A stretch of DNA of 64,000 bases, taken from Ilex aquifolium. Lineage: Eukaryota > Streptophyta > Magnoliopsida > Aquifoliales > Aquifoliaceae. Where the stretch lies: assembly GCA_951799425.1 (NCBI GenBank), contig OX637394.1:5467501-5531500 (forward strand), written 5' to 3'. A program made the position numbers and the translations under genes. Below, piece by piece: positions 35,001 through 45,457 of this stretch. Position 1 is the first letter of the stretch; every line of letters begins with the position of its first letter. The notes beneath the pieces are model-generated. The model saw only the letters and a program-made list of their open reading frames with translations, did no database searches and was not told the origin of the DNA.

Positions 35001-37526
35001 CTATCGATGGCATGAAAGATTTTGTACTTCAGCTTCAACTTTTCTCACATTGTCAACAATTACTTGAACTTTTGAAGACAATTGCTCAGTTTGCTCCTCA
35101 ACATCAGACAGAAGCTTAAGTAGTCTTTCTCGATAAGATGCACATAACTGGTCTTGAATCTTCAACTGGCGAGTAAGTTCTTCAATTTTTTTATCCTTAT
35201 CACCCTACAATTGTCAATGACCAAACCAGTTATTTGTAAGAAACTGAACCGGTAAAACTCACTTAAAGGTTACATATCAAAAACTACCACCTATAAAGCT
35301 AAATGTTCACCTTCAGCATCCTCATCAACTGTGCCTTACATGAGGCGTCAATAAACTCATTGCTCATGGCAAAGATCATCCTAACAGTTGTTCCCCAAGT
35401 ATCCACGACGCAAAAAGGCTTCTCAGGGTTCTCATCAACACATTCATTTTCCGCTGCCATCTTCAAGTATCTATGCACATATACTTGTGTTTCGAACTTT
35501 TGTATCAAATAAAGGTATGTTAATTCTATCCCCCTTAGCATCTTTGTGTGAAGGTGCCAATGTGTTCAACCATGCCGGTTATTGCATATAGTTATCAAGA
35601 CATATCAATGACATCTTCCATTTTGGAAGAATTCATCTGTCCCCCATCCCTCAACAACAACATTGAAAAAAAAACCCAAAAAGATCATCTTTTTTATGCC
35701 CTTATTTCCTCTAAATATAATTTCTTGTTCTTATTCATTCAAGCTCAATGGTCTTCCATTCCTCCCTAATCGGCTGCTCCAGCCTTCCAAATCATCCCAT
35801 TCCCCCCTAATCAGCTGCTCTAGCCTTCCAAATCAATGGTCTTCAGTTCAGTATTTGTTGGGATATATTTCGATGATAAGACACGAATCCTATTCCCTTA
35901 CTATAGAATTTCTATATCAGCTGAGATGGGAACATTTGGTCCATATATACATCATATATTAGTAACAACACATGCACTTAGTTTATTAAATTTGGGGTCA
36001 AATTGTCCACTGTTCTCTCTCTTAGCATGTCCACTAGATTCAATACAAATTCTTGTGTAGTATGACTATATTTTTCAGTAAAACTGATTTTCACATCAGT
36101 TCTTTTCTTGAAAAAAAATAATTGATATACTGACATCATATTACTATATCATTGTGATCCATATTCTTCAAAATAACATTGATTTCACCGTTGGATCTGG
36201 TAAAACTGATACAGCATAAGGCATTAACATCGCATGCCAAAATTGTTATGGTGTATGAGAATCTAAATTGTGAGAAATGTAACTTTTAACTTCACAAAGT
36301 CATAAACACCGGCTCAGCCAAGCGTGGGATTTGCTAAAGAAAAAAGAATGCAACTAAGTGGAACAGTTAATAGTGCACGTATAAGAACCCTAGATGCATA
36401 AGAATAAATTGCTGCAAGGTGAATGCCACATGAGGGGTTCGCACTTAAAGCCCATACTGAGAGCATCAGGTGACCGAAAATTCAAAGCTACACCTAAAAG
36501 CAACAGCATTTCCTCTGAAAAAAAATCAGACCTCTAACCCATGGCTTTCCATGAGCCTCAGTTTCAGCAACACTCTAAATGTTCTATAACTAATACCAAG
36601 AATATAAACATGGGCAATATATAATGAATATGAGAAAAGAGACTCGCAAATTATAATAACATATAAGTGGGAAAAAAAAACTCACTGGAGTTGTAAAGCC
36701 ATGGGCAGTAACAACCAAAGGATGATTATGATCCTTCTCAAATCTCGTAACAACCCATTTTCCAGACTTCTCCATCTTCACTAAAATTGTTGCCTTGCAG
36801 CCTTCTCGTGCACTAGGCCGTGGCTTCTGTTCTGGTCCAATTGTGCACTTATAATTAGGAGAAAACCCCTGCTTGTTACATCCAAGTCGACGAGCAAGAG
36901 TTTTCCCATCAATCTCCGATCGACGGCGTTGCATAATACGCACCACAAATCCCACCCTTCTGGCATATCCTACATAAAATTGCCTGGCAGACTCTTCAGA
37001 TTCAAATTCCATACCCACATATGGTTCAAGAACATCACCTCCCTCCAAATCAACCATGACCCCTTCGTCAGTGATGTCAACTACCCCATCTCTAATGTTT
37101 GAATCCACTGCAACATGATATCAAGTATGATTACCAATAATTTTTCCAGTTTTGAGTCAATTAAATACAAAATTTCATAAAACTAGAGCTATTTTTTCCA
37201 TTGGGGCGATACTAATTTTCTGGGCAACCAAACATATGATTAAAAAAAGCATAGCAACATGGGATTATAAACACGAGGACACATGAATCAGACTGGTTTC
37301 AAATAATGTATATACGATGACAAAATGCCCCAAAACTATTGATAAAATTAGCAGCTTTTAATTAATATAAATATAAATAAATGGTTGGGAATTTCGGGGG
37401 GGCAATTGAATGGCAATATTGATTAGCGTTGACAGAGAGTTGGAAAGCGAAAGGCATGAGAAAATTTTGAAAGGAATCTTGATCTGAGCATATGAGAATA
37501 AGAAGGATGTGTATTGTATACTCACT
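35001..37526 (-). CDS. Short FAR1-family protein, gene 1
   Basis: Complement(join(35001..35204, 36686..37107, 37526)), 208 residues. The start codon is split: the leader exon ends in A (37526) before GTGAGT, and exon 2 begins TGGATTC after TTGCAG. Exon 2 holds a complete FAR1 DNA-binding domain of the WRKY-GCM1 zinc type: PYVGMEFESEESARQFY, Cys77 (GCNKQGF), Cys104 (REGCKAT), His127 and His129 (DHNHPL). The last exon is a coiled coil (GDKDKKIEELTRQLK ... EVQNLSCHR). It lacks the MULE transposase and SWIM domains of full FHY3/FAR1, as in Arabidopsis At3g07500 and At4g12850. Likely a nuclear DNA-binding or dimerising modulator; role inferred. The intron before the last exon is 1.5 kb and contains a possible alternative first exon. 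Confidence 0.85.
35311..35460 (-). other. Possible alternative first exon of FAR1 gene 1
   Basis: A 150-nt open segment on the minus strand starts with ATG at 35458-35460 (MAAENECVDENPEKPF) and ends AAG|GTGAAC in phase 0. Splicing to 35204 would join 50 new residues to the 67-residue coiled coil and omit the FAR1 domain. The 50 residues look protein-like (CVVDTWGTTVRMIFAM) but I do not recognise them. As a cassette exon it would introduce a stop, so only a first-exon use works. Confidence 0.35.
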
Positions 37527-37790
37527 AAGAATCAATCAGAAGAAGATCAAATCCCCAATTTCAAAACCCTAATTTCTACAACTCAGAGGAACTGGCCTAG
37601 GGTTTTTGCGCAGGAGGTCAAAATAAATGGCTTCAACCTTTAAATCCCTTCATTAATCAGCTACGTGCAGCCGCGGGAGTGCGGCTTCTTTCGGTTTCGC
37701 TTGAATAATTCATAGTGATTATTGCATTAATAGTAAAATACTAGTAATGTCCGGGACCGAAGATACTCTATAATTTTGACCAAAAAAAAA
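37527..37790 (-). promoter_or_regulatory. Leader and promoter of FAR1 gene 1
   Basis: The 5' leader exon runs upstream of 37526; the sequence up to about 37740 is less AT-rich and is the likely promoter. No clear TATA box. Confidence 0.35.
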
Positions 37791-37909
37791 GAAGATACTC
37801 TATAATATAAAAAATTAAATATTAATTATATAATATTTATAATTTATTACCGAAGATACTCAATAATATAAAAAATTAAATATTAATTATATAATATTTA
37901 TATTTTAAA
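37791..37909. repeat. 61-bp AT-rich tandem duplication
   Basis: GAAGATACTC(T)ATAATATAAAAAATTAAATATT... repeats at 37791 and 37852; a further partial copy of its start lies at 37759. Confidence 0.8.
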
Positions 37910-40289
37910 TAATAAATTATTTTTTAATTATATTATTTAAAATTAAAGTAAACAGAGAAAAAATGAGATAGAGATAGGAAGTGAGAATAAAAAGATAGGT
38001 GTGAGTTAATGAGATTATTTTAAATTAGGGAGTATATTAGTTGTGTTGTTTAACTTTGGATCAAAATAGATAGCTCAACACAGTATGAAATCCAAATATG
38101 ACATGACCAATTAATATAAATAATAAATTGGTTAAATTAAAATTAAAGACAAATAATGCAATTAACTTATATTGTAAGTAAAAATAAATATTTTAATTTT
38201 TTTTTCCACATATTTCTTTACATATATTATATGAGTTGATATAAAATTGAATAATTTTTTATTAATAAGAATATAATACAAATCGAAAATAAAACGACAC
38301 GATTGACACTAATAACTCCCCCACACTTTAAATGAGACTATGTTCAACCTATGAATATCCTTTTCTTCACCATTAACCCTTATTAACATGAAACTGTTAA
38401 GCCAACATCATTATATTATTAAAAATTATATAAACCTTTATGAGAGCCAAAAAATTCGAAGTAAGGAGACGAAATAGGAAAATGATATGAAGCAATTACA
38501 ACAATTTTACGGGGGGCTAAGTCAAAAGGTATATAAGATCGAGGGTGAATTGTAATTTCCTTAAAAGAAATTACTTATTTTTTAAAAAAAAAAAACCTAT
38601 GAAAAACATGTTCGGTGACATGGGTGCATATCGGGTCTTAACAAGTTCATGTCAAAAAAATTCTATTTATACCTGATTCGTTTATTAATTTGTATTTAAT
38701 GAGTCATGTCATATCGAGTTCGTGTCGTGTATAATCGGTATATAAATGAATCGTGTCGTATATTTTTTTATATTAGCTTCACTCATACTAGATTTGTTTA
38801 TTCTATCATGTCGTGTCGAGTTCATTCATTTACGAAACATATAGCTTGAAGAAGACTTAAAACCTCTAACTATAAAGGGGGTGAAGCTATTCTCACAAAT
38901 TAAATCTCTTTTCCTACTCAATTTAATCATGCATCTTACTTCAAACTACTAAATTCACCTCATTTATACTCGAGCAATGCTATGCATCTCAAATTTTTAA
39001 CCCAAATTTTCATCCCAAATCAAGGGAGACCATTGGATCAGTAGGTCTCATTTTATACTCACTTCATTAGATAATAAGTTCATCCAATTTATGCACATAT
39101 AATTAAACTATTAAATCTATCTCAAAGAAACAAAAACCAAATTAGTAATTGTAGTCACATTTTAATGTTCCGAGATGATCTATATTATTTCGAGGTGTTT
39201 TTGATATATTTTCACCTATATCATTATAATATTTTGAGGTGGTTTAAGATATTTTAACATATTTTGACTAATATTTTAAAAATAATTATTAATTTTTATT
39301 CTACTTCTAAAATATTTTCGTATCGAAATAATACATCGAAACGAAAATTTGATCTTTCATTGTCTATATAGTAGATTGAAATAAAATAAAATGAATTTAA
39401 TTTTTAATTAGTGAAGGTTTAGTAACTAACAAAATGGGTATAAAAGGGGTGAACTTAATAATTTGGAGTAAGATGATTAAATGAAATGAAAAAAAAAATT
39501 TAAAAGGTGAAAATAACCCTACCAAACTTTATATGGTACAAATCGTGTTATATTTTGATACCAATTATGGCAAGTGAAAATAATGACTTAAAAATGGAAG
39601 AGTTCGTTTGTTTAGTAAGAGAATGGTAGAAAATCCAAGAAAGAAATTTATTTTAAAAATTTCATGTGTTTGGTTAGCATAAATAGGAAAATGATAGAAA
39701 AAATAATTTTCTTTCATACTTGAATTTTCTCACAAATAACCAACTTTTTTTTTCTTGTAAAAAATATAAGGAAATGCAAGAAAGTTGTGATCTATAACAA
39801 ATTTCCCATTTTATCCTTATTTTTATTAAAATATTTTATTAATTATTAATTTTAAAAAATTTTGGTATGAATTTGATTAATCATATAATATGGACCAAAA
39901 CTTTTGCGTTGGTGATTGTCCTTGAATTAGGTTTTGAGCTACTTTTTTAAAAAATTTTAACTTTTAATTATAATTACATTTTTTTTTAAACCGATTTAAT
40001 ATAATTAAGGGTAATTTAAATAATTATAAAAAAAATTCTTATAATTTTTCTTTCTTTCAAACAATAGAAAGAATTTTTTTTAAAATTTTCCCATAAAATT
40101 TTCATTCTAATCAAATACATAGATGAAAATATATTTTTTATCATTTTTCTTTTTTTTCATTTCACTTTCTATAACTTTCAATTTTCATAATTTTTTTTCT
40201 TTTTAACCAAACAAACCCGAAAGGAAAACTCAAGAAAGAGGAAATTGTGAATGCGCAACAATGCTTACCTTAAATTGCAGAAGCAACTC
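37910..40289. other. Intergenic between the divergent FAR1 genes
   Basis: AT-rich. At 38610-38860 there are several CGTGTCG / ATCGTGTCGTAT motifs of the hAT family found at 43497-44334, but no ends. At about 38984 a GAGCAATGCTATGCAT motif marks another decayed miniature element. Confidence 0.45.
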
Positions 40290-40351
40290 GCGTTTGCTTC
40301 TTGAGCTCATTTGTAATTGCATCGCAGTCCAAACACTTAAAAACCTCCTCT

Positions 40352-40376
40352 CGCTCCCTCTCTCTCTCTCTCTCTC
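40352..40376 (+). repeat. CT microsatellite in FAR1 gene 2 leader
   Basis: CT run inside the 5' leader exon, 60-80 bp before the splice donor. Confidence 0.75.
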
Positions 40377-40433
40377 CAACGGGCGAAGCACGAGGCTCTA
40401 TAGAAATTGAGTGGGACTTGGATCTCCGAATCT

Positions 40434-42389
40434 AGTAAGTCTTGCATTTCCGTTATGTTATTGATTTTAATCGCATAATTGTATTCGATTTTGTGATCAA
40501 GCAGTGGATATTATGACTCTTGATCTATATTCTGACTTCCACCATTTTCCGGGGAATGTAAAAACCTAGATATCCGGCAGGTTGGTTTTAACAATTTTGA
40601 TCAAAACTGTTTGGTTGTTGAGAATTCACAAAAGAAAGGAAAAAAAATATTCATCATTAGGTCCCCTAAATTGAATTAGAGTGAGTTGATTTTCATCATT
40701 ACAAGGATTGGCTTCTAGGTAGTGTTACACCCAGATCCAAAACTTGCTTTTCGAATGTTAACTCTTTAGCATTTACCTCTATTTTGCTGAATTTTTCTGT
40801 ATAGAAATAGCTCTAGCTTTGTCTGATTCTGTGGAAAACTAGTTACCTTAGAGTTTTCTCTAAATTTTCTGGGTCTAGGGTTTATTGTGTTCTCTGTTCT
40901 AATTGAAATAGGAAATGGATAAAGTGATATTTATATTTTGGTCGAAACCAATTGAGCTGCCTGGAATGAATGATTGGTTTTGTCGGACAAGGTTAGTGCT
41001 GGCATCGATAATAATAATCTTCCATGGGTTGACGCATCTCGCATTGATTCACAAAATATGAGGTTTATTGACTAATTTTCTTGAACTATTCGCTTTTATT
41101 GTAAATTAATTGAGGTTTCATGACATAAGCTTGTCTAACTGGGGTGGAAGGTTGGTTCCATCCTGTTTAAACGTGGAATCTTACGGAGTGTGATGTTATG
41201 CCACAGTGGATGAAGACCCATCTGTACATCACGATGTGGAGATGACAGAGAGTTCGAATGGGAAAGAGCTAGTTACAAATGGAGGAAATTTGGATATGGA
41301 ACCACATGTGGGTATGGAGTTTGAATCAGAAGAGGCTGCCAAGGTCTTCTATGATGCATATGCCACGCGCTTGGGGTTCGTCATGCGAGTGGACGCATTT
41401 CGGCGATCAATGCGTGATGGGAAGGTGGTTTGGCGTCGACTTGTGTGTAATAAAGAAGGTTTCCGCAAATGCAGACCGAAACGGAGTGAAAACAGGAAGC
41501 CCAGAGCAATTACGAGGGAAGGGTGTAAAGCAATGATTGTTGTGAAGAAAGAGAAGAGTGGAAAGTGGGTCGTTACAAGATGTGTTAAGGAACACAATCA
41601 TCCGTTGGTTGTTGCACCTGCGAACAGCCGTCGCACTGTGCTCCTATCTCAAACACCGGTAAGTGCTTGAGATACAACAATCTTCATTTCTGTACTTCTA
41701 ACTTGAAGGGAAAACTAAATTTATGTATTATGCTCATTTCTTTGCTTTTCCAGATTGTGTTTCAGTTACAATCTAATTGTTGAGAGCTCCTATGATCTCA
41801 AAATATATTCTGCATATAACATACTAAAATGGTGTCTATGACTTGGTTGTAAGCATAAATAATCTCAACTTGCTCCGTTGTTTCCTTCCAGCTTAAAAAA
41901 AGTAGAAGAGGAAGAAATAAAAATGAAAACGAAAGGAAAAAGCCTTGCTCTGCTGAAAGGCTACCAAGTACAAGTAGAGAATCGGGTTCATCACATATAC
42001 TTTCAACAACCGTGATCCTTTTGGTGCAATTTGCAGAGTCATGTAGAATGTGCATTCATATTCTCACTAGCTTTTTGTCATACTCATTGCAGAAAGATAA
42101 GCTTTTTTGCAATATTTTTTCCATCATCTTTTTTTATGTCTACAACTATATATTTCGTCCAGCATCTTTTTATTTCGGATTATTTCAGGATGATAAAGAT
42201 GTAAAGATTCGGGAGTTGACAGCTGAGTTACAGCGAGAGCGAAAACGATCTGCAGCTATTCAAGAACAGCTTGATATGGTTCTGAAGGATATGGAAGAAC
42301 ACTCCAATCAACTGTCAAGAAACATTGATGATATAGTTCAAAGCGTGAAAGAAATAGAATCAAAGAGAGTAGTCGTCTCACATCACTAA
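40434..42389 (+). CDS. Short FAR1-family protein, gene 2
   Basis: Join(40434, 41207..41658, 42189..42389), 217 residues. Again the start codon is split: the leader exon ends TCTA|GTAAGT, and exon 2 starts CCACAG|TGGATG. Exon 2 carries the FAR1 domain: PHVGMEFESEEAAKVFYDAY, Cys81 (VCNKEGF), Cys107 (REGCKAM), His130 and His132 (EHNHPL). Exon 3 encodes a Glu/Arg-rich coiled coil (DDKDVKIRELTAELQRE) ending SKRVVVSHH. It has the same three-part gene structure as gene 1, which lies head-to-head 2.9 kb away, so they are an old tandem or inverted duplicate. Like gene 1 it has no transposase core. A DNA-binding regulatory role is inferred from the family. Confidence 0.87.
41892..42011 (+). other. Possible in-frame cassette exon of FAR1 gene 2
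   Basis: A 120-nt stretch in intron 2, open in the right phase, flanked by TTCCAG and by GTGATC. It would insert 40 basic residues (LKKSRRGRNKNENERKK then Ser-rich), which look like a nuclear localisation signal. The donor is weak. Confidence 0.3.
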
Positions 42390-43488
42390 CAGGCTCATTA
42401 GTTGTTCTATTGGACTTTGCCATTGTACACTTTCTTCGTTATGTCAATTTCTTATTTCCGGACTGTACATGTTTTGTAGGTTGAGATGAATTTTCTGAAC
42501 TTGTAAAGTAAGATAGGTTCAACTTTATTGACGGGTTTTAAGCCCGTCTTTGTGGTCTTTAACTCATATAAGAAGGAAAATGTTGATTTGGTTGTTTTGA
42601 GAGTCTGAGACTTCATGTTTCCAATGAATTCAGCGAATCCCAAAGGGCGAATGCAGCAGGAGGATAGATTTCAGTTTAGTTTGATAAGTGGAGCAGAGAC
42701 TTCAGTTTATATTTCAGTTTGGAAAAAACCTAAATCCTCTAATTTCGCGTCGTGTTAACGGATCATGTTATATTTTGACATTCCTAATTATGATGGATGT
42801 TTGTTGTAAGTTCAGGGACCGAAAACACTAATCTCGCGCTATGTCTTCCTTTTTCCACCATCTTTGAGGGTAAGGGCAGCTGCAGTAATCACGGTCGATG
42901 CCATATGATCTAGAACTGTTTCAACCATAAGCTTTGGTTTGGCTTAGTCTGGCTTCAGTTGTTTCCACCCAGGGCAGGCACAACAGGAAAAATAAAAAAG
43001 GGTAGACTTTAAGCCCAATTATAAAAGAGGTCTCATATTTCATAGGTCCATGGTATCGAGACTTAAACTCTAAACTCATAATATTATAGTCATACCAAAA
43101 TAACTTTATAAAACTTAAGCCTAATAAGAAAATTTAACAAAATCATGCACAAGAAAAAAAAATGACACCGTACGAATCAAATCTCTCTCTCTCTCTCTCA
43201 ATTAACACTTAACGACACTAATTTCATTTTCATTTAACATATGTTAGTTATTGATAAAGCTATGATATTTGTTCAAGGAAATATCTTTTGGCTGGCCCAT
43301 CCATTGTCTGGATAGGAAGGATGTGAGACGTGGCCCCATTGTAAAATGTAGGGGCCATTCAATTAATTTCGGCTTCGTCGAGGTTCAACAAAAAATAAAA
43401 TAATTCCGGTTCCTTAACTTGTCGGTTGCAATTTCTGCCATTTTGTATCCCACCTTCCCGGTGAGTTAAAAAAAACCCACTTATAGTG
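42390..43488. other. Intergenic, nothing recognised
   Basis: FAR1 gene 2 3' UTR and non-coding DNA; CT run at 43183-43199. Confidence 0.4.
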
Positions 43489-43496
43489 ATTATTAG

Positions 43497-44334
43497 TAAA
43501 GGTGTCAAACGTGTCGGGTTAGCTCATTTCGTATTGTATCGTGTTGATTTTGAGTTTGTGTCAAATATTCCAAAACACAAACTTGACATGTTTAATAATC
43601 GTGTCGATATGTGTAAAGACTAACCTGACCTGACTATTAAACGGGTTATCTGAACTCGAACTGTTTGACATGTTTAATAAACATGTTGTTTTCAAGTTCA
43701 CACACATAACATAACTTGTTTAACCTGTTTAACACACATAACTTGTTTCCACACCTGTTCATTACTATTAATACACCATTCAATTATTCATCCAAAATTT
43801 CAAATAATTTTTTAACCAATAACATATCACATCTCATTAATGAAATTAACTAAAATACATTCAAGTTTCAACCCAAAAATTAAACTAAGAACTATACTAT
43901 TATAATGTCTTAATAATGTTAAGAACTATACTGTCAATTACCATTGTAGAAATAAATAATTAATAAGTAATAATATTAAGACCACATCAGCCATACATAA
44001 TAGGTAAATTATACTATCATAAACGGGTCAAATAAATAACTAATAAGTAATAATATTAAAACCACATCGGTCATGCATAATAGGTAAATTATACTGTCAT
44101 AAACGGGTCTACAATGAGTTAGGTCGGGTTCGTGTTTGAATTATGTCAACCCGTTTAAAATATACGGGTTAATCAGGTTGACCTAATTTTGATATGAACC
44201 CGACATATTTTTTTCGTGCTTAAACGTGCTGACCTGGTTTTACCCATTGACTCATTTAATTTCTTGTCTAACCAATTAATTTCGTATTCAGTTCGTGTCG
44301 TGTTAACGTGTCGTATCAAAAATTGATACCCCTA
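43497..44334. mobile_element. Non-autonomous hAT-type element, 838 bp
   Basis: Starts TAAAGGTGTCAA and ends TTGATACCCCTA (terminal inverted repeat), and is flanked by a perfect 8-bp duplication ATTATTAG (43489-43496, 44335-44342). Subterminal regions are full of CGTGTCG / GGGTT motifs in inverted orientation. Inside, an 80-bp unit is duplicated in tandem (from 43951 and 44031). No transposase is encoded. Confidence 0.85.
43951..44109. repeat. 80-bp tandem duplication inside hAT element
   Basis: AATAAATAA(T/C)TAATAAG... to CATAAACGGGTC, period 80, a few mismatches. Confidence 0.85.
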
Positions 44335-44342
44335 ATTATTAG

Positions 44343-45344
44343 CAACTGTAGAGAGCGGGTCTGGAAAAGTCCGAATTTATTATCGGACAATTAATTTTTT
44401 TTTTACAAAACACAGAATAAGTGGGCCTTATTGTTATTTATATTCAATCCCAGCCCTTAATCCTTCATAATACCATCAAACTAATACACCCCCAAAAGAT
44501 AAAAAGTATGTCATTCAAAATCTCCGTCATTCTATATTTCAATCCACAATACCCAACACACCATTATGAGTAATGATGTATTGACTTAAAAATTATATTT
44601 AAAAATTAGATTTGATAATTATAATTATTGAATAGGTAATAAGTCCCAATAAATACTGGGATCTGCAGTAATATCAATGGCTGTGATTGACATCAATAAT
44701 TGTGATTATTAAGTAAACCGTCTTGCCACCGCAAGACAATGACCCTAACTTGATCTCGATGATACTAACAATTGAAAGCATCAAGAACAAGCACCCCCCA
44801 ATCGCCGAGCTCAACATCCCAAACTTGAGTAGTCCGAGGTTAATGTTAGCCTTAACGTGCTATTCAGCCTCTTTGATGTACTTGTTGGTTGCTGGTTTTG
44901 TTCATTTGGGTGTGATCCTGGTAAATCTGACCTGTAAAGGAATTGATATTTCAAGAAATTAAGACAATGCACTTACATATATGTAGGTAGGGCTAAGGCA
45001 CTCACCCTGTTTTTATCGCAACGGCCAACAAGGGCTGTTTCAAAAATAATTATTTTTTGGGTCTTGTTAGTCTTCTCCGAAGTCTCCTCTTGTCGAACAG
45101 ATACAATGTAACTATTTGTGTACTTTCACATGTCACACCATACAGAGTAATGTTGTTGGGATTTAAAATTTTAATTAATTTCTTTGTGATGATATATCAA
45201 ATAATATAGTCTCATTCAAGGGCGGGAGCCATGAATATCTATAAGAGGGGGCAAAATATAATTGATACAAAAAAAATATTTAGTCAATATTAATACAACA
45301 AAATTCAATTCAAGAATGACAAAAAAGTACAAACCAAGACAAAA
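44343..45344. other. Intergenic before GLR gene A
   Basis: The 79-codon ORF at 44723-44962 has one hydrophobic stretch but no recognised family. Otherwise nothing. Confidence 0.35.
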
Positions 45345-45457
45345 TTGTTGTGAAACCCTGTCCATGATGCAATGAAAGGATCAAATATTGAAGTGGTTCA
45401 CATTGATTATTATATTGCATTTCTAGTGAAGAGATTCCTCATCATGTACACAAGTTT

